Shown: piece by piece, positions 19,101 to 27,230 of the stretch
Position numbering within the stretch: the stretch's first letter is position 1
Layout of the letters: every line of letters starts with the position of its first letter
Source of the DNA: JAFNAG01 sp963824985
GTDB lineage: Bacteria > Acidobacteriota > UBA6911
Direction: 5' to 3'
Assembly (NCBI GenBank): GCA_963824985.1
Contig: CAWGRQ010000039.1
Coordinates: 56,333-120,332 of the forward strand
Length of the DNA stretch: 64,000 bases
Program-made: the position numbers and the translations under genes
The notes under the pieces: model-generated
What the model was told of the DNA's origin: nothing
Seen by the model: the letters and a program-made list of their open reading frames with translations, nothing else
Databases searched by the model: none

Positions 19101-19768
19101 CCGCGGGCGGCCCGGCGATCCCCTCAGCCTTCGTACTGGGCGATTCGCCCGTGTTCTACAATATTTCATCGACTGCCGTCTTCACCGGGCTCATCACGGT
19201 CTGCATCGACGTCAGCCTGATGGATTTTCAGGGCAATCCGAATCCCCGGCTGCTGCACTTCGAAAACGGCAGCTGGACCGACGTGACCGTCGGCGGCGTA
19301 CAGAACGGCCAACTCTGCGGGCAGGTTTCCTCCCTGTCGCCGTTTGTGGTGGCGACGCTTCCGCTGACGCTGAATGTGACGCTCACCCCCAGCGTGCTCT
19401 GGCCGCCAAACAACAAATTGGTGCACATCGAGGCAAGCATTCAAGTGAGTGGCGAATGCGGCGGCACTCCCACCGTGGAGTTGGTTTCCATCAGCTCCAA
19501 TGAGGCTTTGAAGCCTGATGACGTCGTGATGGGGCAGAATCCTCTAAGATTCCAACTTCGAGCGAGTAGAAGCGGTAATGGGAAGGGCAGAACGTATACC
19601 ATTATCTATCGTACCTCTGATCCCTGTGGAAATTCCGTGCTTGCATCGGCATATGTGATCGTGCCGCACGACAGGGGGGGGAAAATAGCTATGTCGCTGG
19701 GGTCTGGATCGGGAAGGTACCCGAATTGTCGTCCATCCCGCCGTGAATCAGCAGGATCGGGTCCTTGA
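16143..19768 (+). pseudogene. Large secreted repeat protein broken by two frameshifts
   Basis: The ATG at 16143, after AGGAGGAAATC, encodes a clear signal peptide (MKVRFAGNALLISALLLICL, cleavage after AHAQ). That frame stops at about 16307. The next frame takes over with LNQSGDYAFITGVRNSALF and runs to about 17365. A second shift joins GFRATLQGG to PIGIYRQAGADLPAPV, and the third frame runs to 19768. Corrected length is about 1,200 residues. Most is a tandem repeat of 45-60 residues with the pattern LNNxGxVxFxA, ending in GIYVxxxG, then KIAxxGDPxPGGGTF, a beta-propeller-like surface protein of unknown function. The C-terminus (about 200 residues) looks like an Ig-like domain (WPPNNKLVHIEA). 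It runs into a poly-G tract at its end. It lies wholly inside the island. Confidence 0.7.
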
Positions 19769-19796
19769 CCTTATGGGCGCGCCAGAAAGGCGACAT
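19704..19796 (-). pseudogene. Fragment of a prolyl oligopeptidase (S9) gene
   Basis: About 31 residues on the minus strand, MSPFWRAHKVKDPILLIHGG and DDNSGTFPIQ. This matches the segment around the catalytic aspartate of S9 peptidases (SPxxxAxKIKxPLLLIHGxxDxNxGTFPxQ). Nothing of the rest of the gene is nearby. It is wedged between the end of the secreted repeat protein and a transposase remnant. Confidence 0.6.
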
Positions 19797-19824
19797 CCGG
19801 GCGTACAGCGCTCTTCCGGCGGTG

Positions 19825-20165
19825 GCTATGGTCCCGGTGCTGCGCAACCAGTTCGCGGTGCCAGCGCCGAACCGTTTCGGGAGTGACGATGGTGGCAAGC
19901 TCGTAGAGCATCTTGCGCCCGAGGATCTTACTTTTGACGGCCAGGCGCCGGCGCTGGTCGTCGTTAAGGAGGATTCGATGCTTCCCGAGCTTCTCTCTGA
20001 GGATCCGATTCTCCGTTATGAGGTACTCGACAGCGTCCTGTTGTGTGCGATTGATCCAGCAGGCAAGAATCAGGAGTAATAACTGCCATGGTTGCAACAG
20101 AGTCTTCATGTTCCTCCGGATGCGCGGTGAAAATCGGCAGCATCCGGGATCGTTAGGCCCCTGTC
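19825..20165 (-). mobile_element. N-terminal remnant of an integrase-core transposase (copy 1)
   Basis: The minus-strand ORF from the ATG at 20109 encodes MKTLLQPWQLLLLILACWIN, then ENRILREKLGKHRILLNDDQ and RRLAVKSKILGRKMLYELATIVTPETVRRWHRELVA. This is the N-terminal helical and HTH region of an rve-type transposase. The DDE core is absent. The leader (20110-20165, with GCATCCGGAGGAACATGAA) is shared with the remnant at 61190-61480, so these are two copies of the same element, both truncated soon after the HTH. Confidence 0.7.
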
Positions 20166-20369
20166 AATCGTCGAACACGGCGGAACCGGCTTCCATATCA
20201 AGTTATATTGCCACAGCTATTTGCGGCTCGGCTGAATATCTTTACCTTACGGGATATTTCGCTAGATCTCGCGGCCCAACCCATGCTATTTGTCCCCAAG
20301 CGTTAGGAAGCGATTTCCTATTAATCGAGAGTCATCCGCCATTGTCCCCCAAGGCTCTCTGCTCCGGTC

Positions 20370-20397
20370 TTGCAAATTAGAAATTAACTTCTATAAT
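20370..20397 (+). promoter_or_regulatory. Sigma-70-type promoter giving a probably leaderless ATPase mRNA
   Basis: TTGCAA (20370-20375), a 16-base spacer and TATAAT (20392-20397). The expected transcription start is at about 20404-20405, which coincides with the ATG at 20405. The ATG at 20396 lies inside the -10 box and cannot be used from this promoter. No ribosome site precedes either ATG. Confidence 0.55.
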
Positions 20398-20404
20398 GCA
20401 AAAC

Positions 20405-21559
20405 ATGAACGTCAAGCGATTGATCATCCCGCGCCTCAAGGCCCTGCTTCGCACATACCCCGCGGTGGCGCTGGTCGGTCCTCGGCAGGCCGGCAAGACC
20501 ACGCTCGCCCGGTCTCTCGGAAAACGGTACTTCGACCTCGAGCAGGAGGGGGAGCGCCTGAAATTCGATCTCGAGTGGCACGAACTCGCGACCTCCTCCT
20601 CCCTGGTTGTGCTCGACGAGGCGCAGGCATACCCAGAAACATTCCCTCGCATTCGCGGCGCCATCGATGCAGCCCGGAGGAAAAATGGGCGGTTCCTCAT
20701 CCTCGGCTCCGTCTCGCCGGCGCTCATGCGCGAGGTCTCAGAGTCCCTGGCGGGTCGGCTCGCGCTCTGCGAGCTGACGCCGTTCCTCGCGATCGAGGTC
20801 AAGCGGCGTTCCCTGGATGGGATGTGGCTGCGCGGTGGCTTCCCGGACGGGGGTATCCTGGCTCCCGGCCATTATCCCGAGTGGCAGACGCACTACCTGA
20901 GGCTCATCGCCGAGCGAGATCTCCCTCAGTGGGGGCTGCCGGCCAAGCCACAGATGATTTCGCGCCTGTTCAGGATGCTCGCCGCGAGCCATACTGGGCT
21001 GTGGAATGCCTCCAATCTCGCCCGCAGCCTGGGGCTCAGCTACCACACCGTGAGCTCGTACCTGGACTACCTCGAGGGCGCCTACCTCGTCCGCCGCCTC
21101 ATGCCGTACCATGGCAACCTGCGCAAGCGGCTCGTCAAGAGCCCGAAGATTTACTGGCGCGACAGCGGGCTGCTGCACGTCCTGATGGGGGCCCCGACCG
21201 CGGCCGAGCTCCGCGACCGGCCCTGGGTGGGCGCGAGTTGGGAGGGGTTCGTGATCGAGCAGATCCTCGGGAGCCTCGCGACCCGCGGTATCGAGGCCGA
21301 TCCGTCGTTCTTCAGGACCAGCGACGGGCACGAGATCGACCTGGTACTCAATCTTCGCGGCAAGCGGTGGGCAATCGAGATCAAGCTATCCTCCGCTCCG
21401 GGACGTGCGGATGTCGAGCGCCTGTCCAATGCCGCAGGGATGATCGGAGCGGACGGCGCGATCCTGATCTCCCGCACGCCGACGACCGTTGGCGGGCCGT
21501 TGGCGACCTCCACCAATCTGTCCGGCGCATTGCGGATGCTCGTCGGGGCGGGCACGTAG
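20405..21559 (+). CDS. AAA ATPase with C-terminal DUF4143 domain
   Basis: 384 residues from the ATG at 20405, chosen because the promoter places the mRNA start there. N-terminal P-loop domain: Walker A VALVGPRQAGKTTLA, Walker B SSLVVLDEAQAYP, and a sensor-like FLILGSVSPAL. From about residue 195 comes a winged-helix and DUF4143 nuclease-like domain: LARSLGLSYHTVSSYLDYLEGAYLVRRL, KSPKIYWRDSGLLHVL, then SWEGFVIEQIL and FFRTSDGHEIDLVL with an E-x-K core (WAIEIKLSS). These ATPases are widespread in accessory DNA and usually lack a known role; toxin-antitoxin or mobile-element links have been suggested. It is the only intact gene in the island. Confidence 0.88.
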   Translation: MNVKRLIIPRLKALLRTYPAVALVGPRQAGKTTLARSLGKRYFDLEQEGERLKFDLEWHELATSSSLVVLDEAQAYPETFPRIRGAIDAARRKNGRFLILGSVSPALMREVSESLAGRLALCELTPFLAIEVKRRSLDGMWLRGGFPDGGILAPGHYPEWQTHYLRLIAERDLPQWGLPAKPQMISRLFRMLAASHTGLWNASNLARSLGLSYHTVSSYLDYLEGAYLVRRLMPYHGNLRKRLVKSPKIYWRDSGLLHVLMGAPTAAELRDRPWVGASWEGFVIEQILGSLATRGIEADPSFFRTSDGHEIDLVLNLRGKRWAIEIKLSSAPGRADVERLSNAAGMIGADGAILISRTPTTVGGPLATSTNLSGALRMLVGAGT

Positions 21560-21681
21560 CTGCTTGCGAACCTCGGGGCTTTTCTGGAGCCATGCCTTGA
21601 AGGCGTTGAGGTGTAGGGGCGGATCAGAAAGTCAATTGTCCAGACCTGACACTTTCCACGTTGTGGCCGGTGAGAAATGCG

Positions 21682-21917
21682 GGTTAGCGCCGGGGCAGGT
21701 CCAGGATGATTTCCGCCGCCAGGCGCGCAGACTTGCTCACCAGGCCGACACAGGCCTTGTGTCCGCCGGCGAGATGGAACTTTTCTTCCTCCTCTATAAC
21801 CAGCATTTCGAAGCTCCGGCCGAAAATCCGTATATGCAAGTCGCGGCACGACCAGCTCCCGAATTCCTGTATGAAACGTTGATAGAAGCTCCGGATCAAT
21901 AGCAGGGACCGGGGCAG
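21682..21917. repeat. Direct-repeat copy 2 (3' end of the intact C_GCAxxG gene)
   Basis: Matches 14921-15156. It is the native location, because it is continuous with the full C_GCAxxG gene. Sequence left of it (21560-21681) has no counterpart next to copy 1. Confidence 0.85.
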
Positions 21918-22241
21918 TCCGTAGGTCTCGTCGACTATTTCGGGTTGCGGATAGATGGTGTCGGAAAAGTCTTCACGCCCGCAGGCAAGCCCCATCGCCA
22001 TCACCCCGCCGAGCAGGGCGCCGCAGACGTTCCCCGTCAAGGCGATCCCTAGATTCGTGAACCCCGCCGCTTTCAGGACGGCCGGACCGCCGGGAAGCTG
22101 GAACTCCTCCTGCAAAGCCCGCAGGGAGCACTGTCCGCATCCTCCATATTTGTTCATGTAGAAAGCAGCCTTCTTCTCCACCCGGTCCAGCAATTCCGCC
22201 CTGGAAATGCCTGCTGCTGCAATCCCCGCTTCTTCCGCCAT
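21684..22241 (-). CDS. C_GCAxxG_C_C family protein (possible redox partner of MTHFR)
   Basis: About 185 residues. Cysteine-rich motifs mark the family: YMNKYGGCGQCSLRAL near the N-terminus, TGNVCGALLGGVMAMGLACG in the middle, then SWSCRDL and GGHKACVGLV. Members are usually taken to be redox or metal-binding proteins, with function unproven. The ATG at 22241 is preferred because GGAAAGGG lies nine bases upstream; GTG 22274 and ATG 22250 are alternatives. It is 76 bp downstream of the MTHFR gene on the same strand, and FolD precedes that, so it is the third gene of a folD-MTHFR-C_GCAxxG operon. A role in delivering electrons to MTHFR is inference. Confidence 0.85.
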   Translation of the reverse strand: MAEEAGIAAAGISRAELLDRVEKKAAFYMNKYGGCGQCSLRALQEEFQLPGGPAVLKAAGFTNLGIALTGNVCGALLGGVMAMGLACGREDFSDTIYPQPEIVDETYGLPRSLLLIRSFYQRFIQEFGSWSCRDLHIRIFGRSFEMLVIEEEEKFHLAGGHKACVGLVSKSARLAAEIILDLPRR

Positions 22242-22317
22242 GCGTCGCATCCCTTTCCATGGAGCCACAAACACCTCGAAGCTGTCCTGTCGACGCCTTC
22301 GCTTTGCTCGCGGATCA

Positions 22318-23856
22318 TTACTTCACTCTCAGCCTGCGCGGGTAATTGTCCAGACCCGCAAGACGGTTTGCCAGAGCGTTGGTTTTGTTCAGATGCCAAT
22401 TCCTGGGTGGGATCCAGGTGTCGGCGAACTTCGCCGGATCTTCCCCTGCAGCCAGCGTGCTGTGGTACACCCTCCCCCACACGCAGGGTAGCCCGGGGTT
22501 CGCTTCACAGCTGCCATCGACGCGGGAACCGCCGCATGGTCCGTTGCGCAGGCCCTTGTGGCACCGGCTCATGGTGCAGCCGGCGTAATTCAGGTGGTCC
22601 TGCAGGCAGTCGCCACAGCCGGCGCAACCCAGAACCGCCTTGCGATAAAGAGTCGCCACCCCGGCCAGCTGATACCAGAATCCCCGGCGCCAGGATTGGT
22701 CATCGGGTGCTGTCCCGGCCGTTCCCAGTCGCGAAGCCATGAGGCGAGCGAAGGCGGAGTCCTTGTTGACCAGGCCTGCGTGGGCCGTCATGGTCAGGCG
22801 CTGGAGAACCCCGAGTCGTCCGGGGACTGCCTTCCGATAGGGCCCGGCCGGGTTGCTCAATCCATCATTCCCCTCAGGGAGCAGATAATATTCCCCGGGA
22901 TAGGCAAATACCAGATCTTCGACCCGGCGCCGCCACTCCGTCCCGATTTCACGGGCTCGATCCCGGATGGCCACGGTATCGCCGTGGCTGAGGCCAAAGC
23001 CGCCGATATGTGCCCCCGCAAATCCGAGATCCCTGATCGCGGCCACCATCAGTGCGGCGCGCTCGAGCCGTTCCGGCTTCTTTTCCTTTTCCAGGCGCGC
23101 GATCAACGCATCCGGAATCACGCATCCGGATACATCCCCCTCCCTCATCATCCGCGCTATGGTCGCCGTGGGAACGTAGACGCTGGCCACCAGGGGCGCA
23201 TCACCCAGTCCTTCCCGCTCCAGATATTGCTTCAATTCATAAAGCTTGCGCAGGTTAAATCCCAGTTGCGTGATGATAAAGCGGGCGCCCACGGCCAGTT
23301 TGAGACGCAGCTTGTAAAGCTGCATCATCTGGTCGGCCTCGCGGGTCTTAAATGGATTCACGACCGCACCGGGGAAAAATGGGAAAGGGGTCGAGCGGAC
23401 GGTGCGTGGCCCCACGCGGAACTCAAGGCCTTCCCTGACGGCATTGACCAGCCCAAGCAGCAGTACCGAGTCGAGATCGTGGACAGGGGCGGCGCAGCCC
23501 CGGTAACCATCCTTCTGCGCATCTCCCGTAAGCGCAAGAACGTTCTCGACACCGAGGCGCGCCAGTGCGTGCAGGCGTCCTTCCAGGGCGGCGCGATTTT
23601 CATTCTTGCCGCTGAGATGGGCCAGCGGCGTCCCCCCATGCTCCAGAATGAAAGATGCGAAAGCTTCCGGCGGCAGCGCCGGATTCCCGCCCGGCAGGTC
23701 GGTGATGCTGATAATCCTGATTCCCTCCGGATGCCTGGAGGATTCGCGAACGAAGGCCTCCGCTTCGGCTACAGCGTGGTCCCTGCCCAGAACAAGCTCC
23801 GCCGAAATGAGGAACTCCTTCCTATCAAGCATCGACCTGAGCTGGTTTTCCCGCAT
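22318..23856 (-). CDS. Methylenetetrahydrofolate reductase: MetF barrel fused to a MetV-like cysteine domain
   Basis: 512 residues from the ATG at 23856; a TTG at 23874 overlaps the folD stop. The N-terminal 300 residues are a MetF-type TIM barrel (NRAALEGRLHALARLGVENV, FIITQLGFNLRKLYELKQYL, AHIGGFGLSHGD). The C-terminal part (about 390-480) carries the MTHFR_C motif: LGCAGCGDCLQDHLNYAGCT, then CHKGLRNGPCGGSRVDGSC and CVWGRVYH. In acetogens this zinc or Fe-S domain is a separate protein, MetV; here it is fused. It interconverts methylene- and methyl-THF. The electron donor is not evident; no Rnf, HdrA or MvhD gene is in the window. It lies 10 bp after folD, so the two are cotranscribed. Confidence 0.92.
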   Translation of the reverse strand: MRENQLRSMLDRKEFLISAELVLGRDHAVAEAEAFVRESSRHPEGIRIISITDLPGGNPALPPEAFASFILEHGGTPLAHLSGKNENRAALEGRLHALARLGVENVLALTGDAQKDGYRGCAAPVHDLDSVLLLGLVNAVREGLEFRVGPRTVRSTPFPFFPGAVVNPFKTREADQMMQLYKLRLKLAVGARFIITQLGFNLRKLYELKQYLEREGLGDAPLVASVYVPTATIARMMREGDVSGCVIPDALIARLEKEKKPERLERAALMVAAIRDLGFAGAHIGGFGLSHGDTVAIRDRAREIGTEWRRRVEDLVFAYPGEYYLLPEGNDGLSNPAGPYRKAVPGRLGVLQRLTMTAHAGLVNKDSAFARLMASRLGTAGTAPDDQSWRRGFWYQLAGVATLYRKAVLGCAGCGDCLQDHLNYAGCTMSRCHKGLRNGPCGGSRVDGSCEANPGLPCVWGRVYHSTLAAGEDPAKFADTWIPPRNWHLNKTNALANRLAGLDNYPRRLRVK

Positions 23857-23866
23857 GATTTTTCTA

Positions 23867-24766
23867 TCAGGCAAGTTTGCCGGATGTGCGCAAGCAGACC
23901 TTGCAAGCCTTAACCGTGTTTTTCATCAGCATGGTGATCGTCATTGGTCCAACCCCCCCAGGGACGGGGGTGATGGCACTAGCCACCTGAACCGCTTCAT
24001 CGAAGGCGACATCCCCCTTGAGGATTCGCTTCCCTTCCGGCGTCCGGCCCACTTCGTTGACGCCGACATCGATGACGACCGCACCCGGTTTGATCATATC
24101 ACCGCGAACATATTCAGCCGTGCCCGCAGCCACAATCAGAATGTCGGCGCGGCGCGCATGAGCCGCCATGTCCCGGGTCCTCGTGTGACAGATGGTCACG
24201 GTGGAATTGGCCCCTTTGGCTTTCTGCAGCATCATGTTGGCGATCGGCTTGCCGACGATATTGGAGCGGCCGATCACCACCAGCTCGGCGCCGGACGTTT
24301 CCACGCCGGAGCGAACGATCAGCTCCTGAATCCCGGCAGGCGTACAGGGGAGATAATCCGCCTGACCGATAACCAGCTTGCCTACATTGACCGGGTGGAA
24401 CGCGTCGACATCCTTGTCCGGATTGATGGCATAGAGCACCTTGGCCTCGTTGATCTGGCGCGGGAGCGGCAGCTGGACCAGGATGCCGTGGATCTTCTCG
24501 TCGCGATTGTATCGATCAATGAGCCCCAGTAACTGCTCCTCGGAAATGGTATCGGGCTGGCTATCCTGCACCGAATAAAAACCGAGATCGTGGGCCGCCT
24601 GCTGCTTGGCCCTGACATAGCTCTCGGAAGCCGGATTGTTCCCTACCAGAATCGTTACCAGACCCGGCATCGCCCCGTGCCTCTCAAGAAGTTCCCGCGC
24701 CTCAGCTTTAAGCTCTTCACGAATCTCTCTGGCTACCTCCGCACCTTTGATCAACCTGGCTGTCAT
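23867..24766 (-). CDS. folD: Bifunctional methylene-THF dehydrogenase / methenyl-THF cyclohydrolase
   Basis: 299 residues, normal length. Converts methylene-THF through methenyl-THF to 10-formyl-THF. Motifs: SESYVRAKQQAAHDLGF with the catalytic lysine of the YxxxK type, GILVQLPLPRQIN, INPDKDVDAFHPVNVG, LPCTPAGI, VVIGRSNIVGKPIANML-like text (IANMMLQ), and ITPVPGGVGPMTITMLM. The ATG at 24766 has GAGGAGG upstream. First gene of a minus-strand operon with MTHFR and the C_GCAxxG protein. Together with fhs it completes the methyl branch of the folate pathway in this window. Confidence 0.97.
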   Translation of the reverse strand: MTARLIKGAEVAREIREELKAEARELLERHGAMPGLVTILVGNNPASESYVRAKQQAAHDLGFYSVQDSQPDTISEEQLLGLIDRYNRDEKIHGILVQLPLPRQINEAKVLYAINPDKDVDAFHPVNVGKLVIGQADYLPCTPAGIQELIVRSGVETSGAELVVIGRSNIVGKPIANMMLQKAKGANSTVTICHTRTRDMAAHARRADILIVAAGTAEYVRGDMIKPGAVVIDVGVNEVGRTPEGKRILKGDVAFDEAVQVASAITPVPGGVGPMTITMLMKNTVKACKVCLRTSGKLA

Positions 24767-24940
24767 CAAAGCTCCTCCTCAGAACGGTTATGGCATTATT
24801 GCTGGTATGCCGGACCGATATAAATTGGGAGATAATGCGGCGATGCAGCCGCATCCGCCTCCATCCGGCTCCGGATTGTTTATCCCCTCGATCCCGCGGC
24901 TCTGTCAATCACTTTGTTTTCATTCGAAGCGCATTTTCCA

Positions 24941-26146
24941 TCAGCATTCGCCTGTGGAGGGACGCGTCTTTTTTCGCGGCGAGACCAGGGCGGCGCGTGT
25001 GATGGCATCGTGGCCGTAGCGATCTGTAATCCGGTCGAGGGCGGCGGCCAGCTGCCGGTCCTTTTTCGCCGGCAGCTCAAACAGAAGAAGCTGGCCCGTT
25101 TGCTCGGGACCGGAGAGATTGCTGGCATACACGCCGATCAGCCGCACCAGCTTCCCCTGGCGGATCAGCGTCTGGGCCAGTTTCCAGGCCACAGGAAAGA
25201 CAGCTTCCGTCGTGTCGGCTGCCTGCGGCAGGGTCAGGCGGCGGGTAGAGGTTGTGAAATCAGCCTCGCGGAGCTTCACGGTGATCGTTCGCCCGCAGGC
25301 GCCATGAGCGCGCAGGCGCCGGGTGACTTTTTCGGTCAACGACAGCAACGTGTTGTGCAGCTGCTGCCGGTCTCCGGTGTCGCGCTCGAAGGTCGTCTCA
25401 TGTCCGACTGACTGGTATCCTTCCTCCGGAGCAACCGTCCGATCATCTTCTCCGCGGGCTAAATGCCATAAATGGTCTCCGCTCCTGCCCATGCGCCGGA
25501 CCAGGTCGGCACGATCCAGGCGGGCCAGGTCACCGATCCGACGAATGCCGATGCGCAGCAGCATGGCCTCGGTCTTCGCGCCTACCCCCCAAAGCCGGCC
25601 AACCGGCAGAGGGGACAGAAACTCCTCTTCCGTCCCCGGTTCGACAACCACGAGCCCGTCCGGTTTGCGCAGATCGGAGGCCACCTTGGCGACAAATTTG
25701 TTCGCCGCCACCCCCACCGACGCGGTCAGGCGCTGCCCCTGGTAAATGCGCGCCTTGATCTTCTGCGCCACCTCCGCGCCGGTCCCCAACAATCTCCGGC
25801 TGCCGGTAACGTCGAGAAACGCCTCATCGATGCTCACCTGTTCGACCAGGTCCGTGAATTCGAGCAGGATCGACATCAATCGATCCGACACCCGCGCGTA
25901 TTTGCCCATGTCCCCGCGGACATAAATGCCTTGGGGACAACGGCGCCAGGCTTCAGAGATAGGCTGTGCGGAGTGCACCCCGAATTTGCGCGCCTCGTAG
26001 GAACAGGTGGCCACAATTCCCCGCCCTTTGCCTCCCTTGGGATCGGATCCCACAATAACCGGCCGGCCTCGAAACTCCGGATGGTCACGCTGCTCCACGG
26101 CGGCGAAAAACGCATCCATGTCGACATGCAGTATCGTCGTGTTCAT
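24941..26146 (-). CDS. dinB: DNA polymerase IV (Y-family translesion polymerase)
   Basis: 401 residues. Catalytic motifs: LHVDMDAFFAAVEQ (first metal Asp) and VSIDEAFLDVTGSR (Asp-Glu pair), with the HhH region (LWGVGAKTEAMLLRIGIRRIG) and little-finger domain following. It copies across damaged DNA with low fidelity. The ATG of MNTTILHVDM at 26146 is the start; the frame is open upstream, but that part is a repeat element (26168-26246) only 22 bp from the start. No LexA-type box was recognised. The last residues lack an evident clamp-binding peptide. Confidence 0.96.
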   Translation of the reverse strand: MNTTILHVDMDAFFAAVEQRDHPEFRGRPVIVGSDPKGGKGRGIVATCSYEARKFGVHSAQPISEAWRRCPQGIYVRGDMGKYARVSDRLMSILLEFTDLVEQVSIDEAFLDVTGSRRLLGTGAEVAQKIKARIYQGQRLTASVGVAANKFVAKVASDLRKPDGLVVVEPGTEEEFLSPLPVGRLWGVGAKTEAMLLRIGIRRIGDLARLDRADLVRRMGRSGDHLWHLARGEDDRTVAPEEGYQSVGHETTFERDTGDRQQLHNTLLSLTEKVTRRLRAHGACGRTITVKLREADFTTSTRRLTLPQAADTTEAVFPVAWKLAQTLIRQGKLVRLIGVYASNLSGPEQTGQLLLFELPAKKDRQLAAALDRITDRYGHDAITRAALVSPRKKTRPSTGEC

Positions 26147-26167
26147 CCCGGCTTCACCCCCCCGAGC

Positions 26168-26246
26168 AAAAAGGGGACATTCAGAATTTCCGCGCATCTC
26201 ATTCAAATTAGGCATGATACCCGGAAATTCGGAGTGTCCCCTTTTT
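26168..26246. repeat. REP-like hairpin element (family R, copy 1)
   Basis: Arms AAAAAGGGGACATTCAGAAT (from 26168) and the complement of the stretch ending 26246 (CGGAAATTCGGAGTGTCCCC then T run) form a long imperfect hairpin about a 30-base loop. A second copy is at 34291-34373. It lies 22 bp upstream of dinB and just beyond the stop of the PLP enzyme gene. Poly-A/T ends make it resemble a bidirectional terminator; such elements are often mobilised by REP-associated transposases. Confidence 0.7.
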
Positions 26247-26264
26247 TGCTGTGAGGCCAAATGG

Positions 26265-27230
26265 TCATGAGAGCTGTTTCATGTAGGCCCACAGGGCCGG
26301 AATGCCGCCGGTGTGCCAGAAAAGGATCGTCTCATCCTTCCAGATCACACCGCGGCGGATGAGCCCGATCATGCCGGCAGCAGCCCTGCCGGTGTAAACC
26401 GGATCGACGAGAATCCCTTCGGAGCGTGCAAACAAGTCAATCGCCTCACGTTCCGGCGCCCCCATGACGGCGTAGCCGGCGCCCAGGAAGTCCGCATTGG
26501 CATAGATTTCGGCGGGCTCGAAGTGTTTGGGTTCATCAAGCAGGTGGCAGATTCCGGTCGCGATTTCCGCAACCATCTGCTGCAGCGAGACAAGCTCTTC
26601 GTCCACACTGATGCCGAGAATCTGGCCGCGGTACCCGGTCCTGACCGCGCCGACCGCCAGCCCGGCGTGCGTCCCCCCGGAACTGGAGGCAAACACAATC
26701 CGGTCGAATTGTTCCCGGGTCTGCTGCATGAGTTCCTCCATGGCAGCCGCATATGCCGCCGCCCCAAGAGGATTCGAACCGCCCAAGGGAATCGGATAAG
26801 GCTTGCGTCCGGCGGCGCGTTCCGCTTCCACTACTTCGACCATGACATCCTCGCGACTGCGATCGCCCGCCCAGCGCGTTTCGGCCCCCAGCAAATGATC
26901 GAGAAGCAGGTTGCCTTCAGGTTCGGCCGGCGGATGGCCGCGAAGTACCAGTATGCAACGCAAGCCTACCTTGGCCGCGGCAGCAGCGGTCTGACGGCAG
27001 TGGTTTGACTGCACGGCTCCGAGCGTGATGAGGGTGTCTGCGCCCTTCGACAGGGCATCGGCCACCAGGAACTCGAGTTTGCGTGTCTTGTTGCCTCCGC
27101 CGGCAAGCCCGGTGAGATCATCTCTCTTGATGAACAGGCGCGGCCCTCCCAGGATTTTGCTCAGGCGCGGCATTGGTTCCACCGGCGTCGGCAGCGAAGT
27201 GAGTTGAATGCGCAGCAGCTTGGACGTCAT
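26265..27230 (-). CDS. PLP-dependent D-cysteine desulfhydrase / ACC deaminase family enzyme
   Basis: 321 residues. A fold-type II PLP enzyme with LFIKRDDLTGLAGGGNKTRKLEFLV, in which the lysine of GNKTRK is the Schiff-base residue. GAVQSNHCRQTAAAAAKVGL and FASSSGGTHAGLAVG (phosphate-binding loop) follow, and the ending is ILFWHTGGIPALWAY. Members degrade D-cysteine to pyruvate, H2S and ammonia, or deaminate aminocyclopropane carboxylate; which applies here is not decidable by eye, though the HTGG ending favours D-cysteine desulfhydrase-like enzymes. The ATG at 27230 follows GGAGG by five bases. It lies directly upstream of dinB on the same strand, but the hairpin element sits between them. Confidence 0.88.
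   Translation of the reverse strand: MTSKLLRIQLTSLPTPVEPMPRLSKILGGPRLFIKRDDLTGLAGGGNKTRKLEFLVADALSKGADTLITLGAVQSNHCRQTAAAAAKVGLRCILVLRGHPPAEPEGNLLLDHLLGAETRWAGDRSREDVMVEVVEAERAAGRKPYPIPLGGSNPLGAAAYAAAMEELMQQTREQFDRIVFASSSGGTHAGLAVGAVRTGYRGQILGISVDEELVSLQQMVAEIATGICHLLDEPKHFEPAEIYANADFLGAGYAVMGAPEREAIDLFARSEGILVDPVYTGRAAAGMIGLIRRGVIWKDETILFWHTGGIPALWAYMKQLS

Noticed and set aside
22558..23913. Plus-strand ORF of 451 residues opposite MTHFR
   Set aside because: Shadow of the MTHFR gene, whose motifs are unmistakable on the minus strand.
26146..26260. N-terminal extension of DNA polymerase IV
   Set aside because: It is a translation of the hairpin element; the family begins at MNTTILHVDM (26146).
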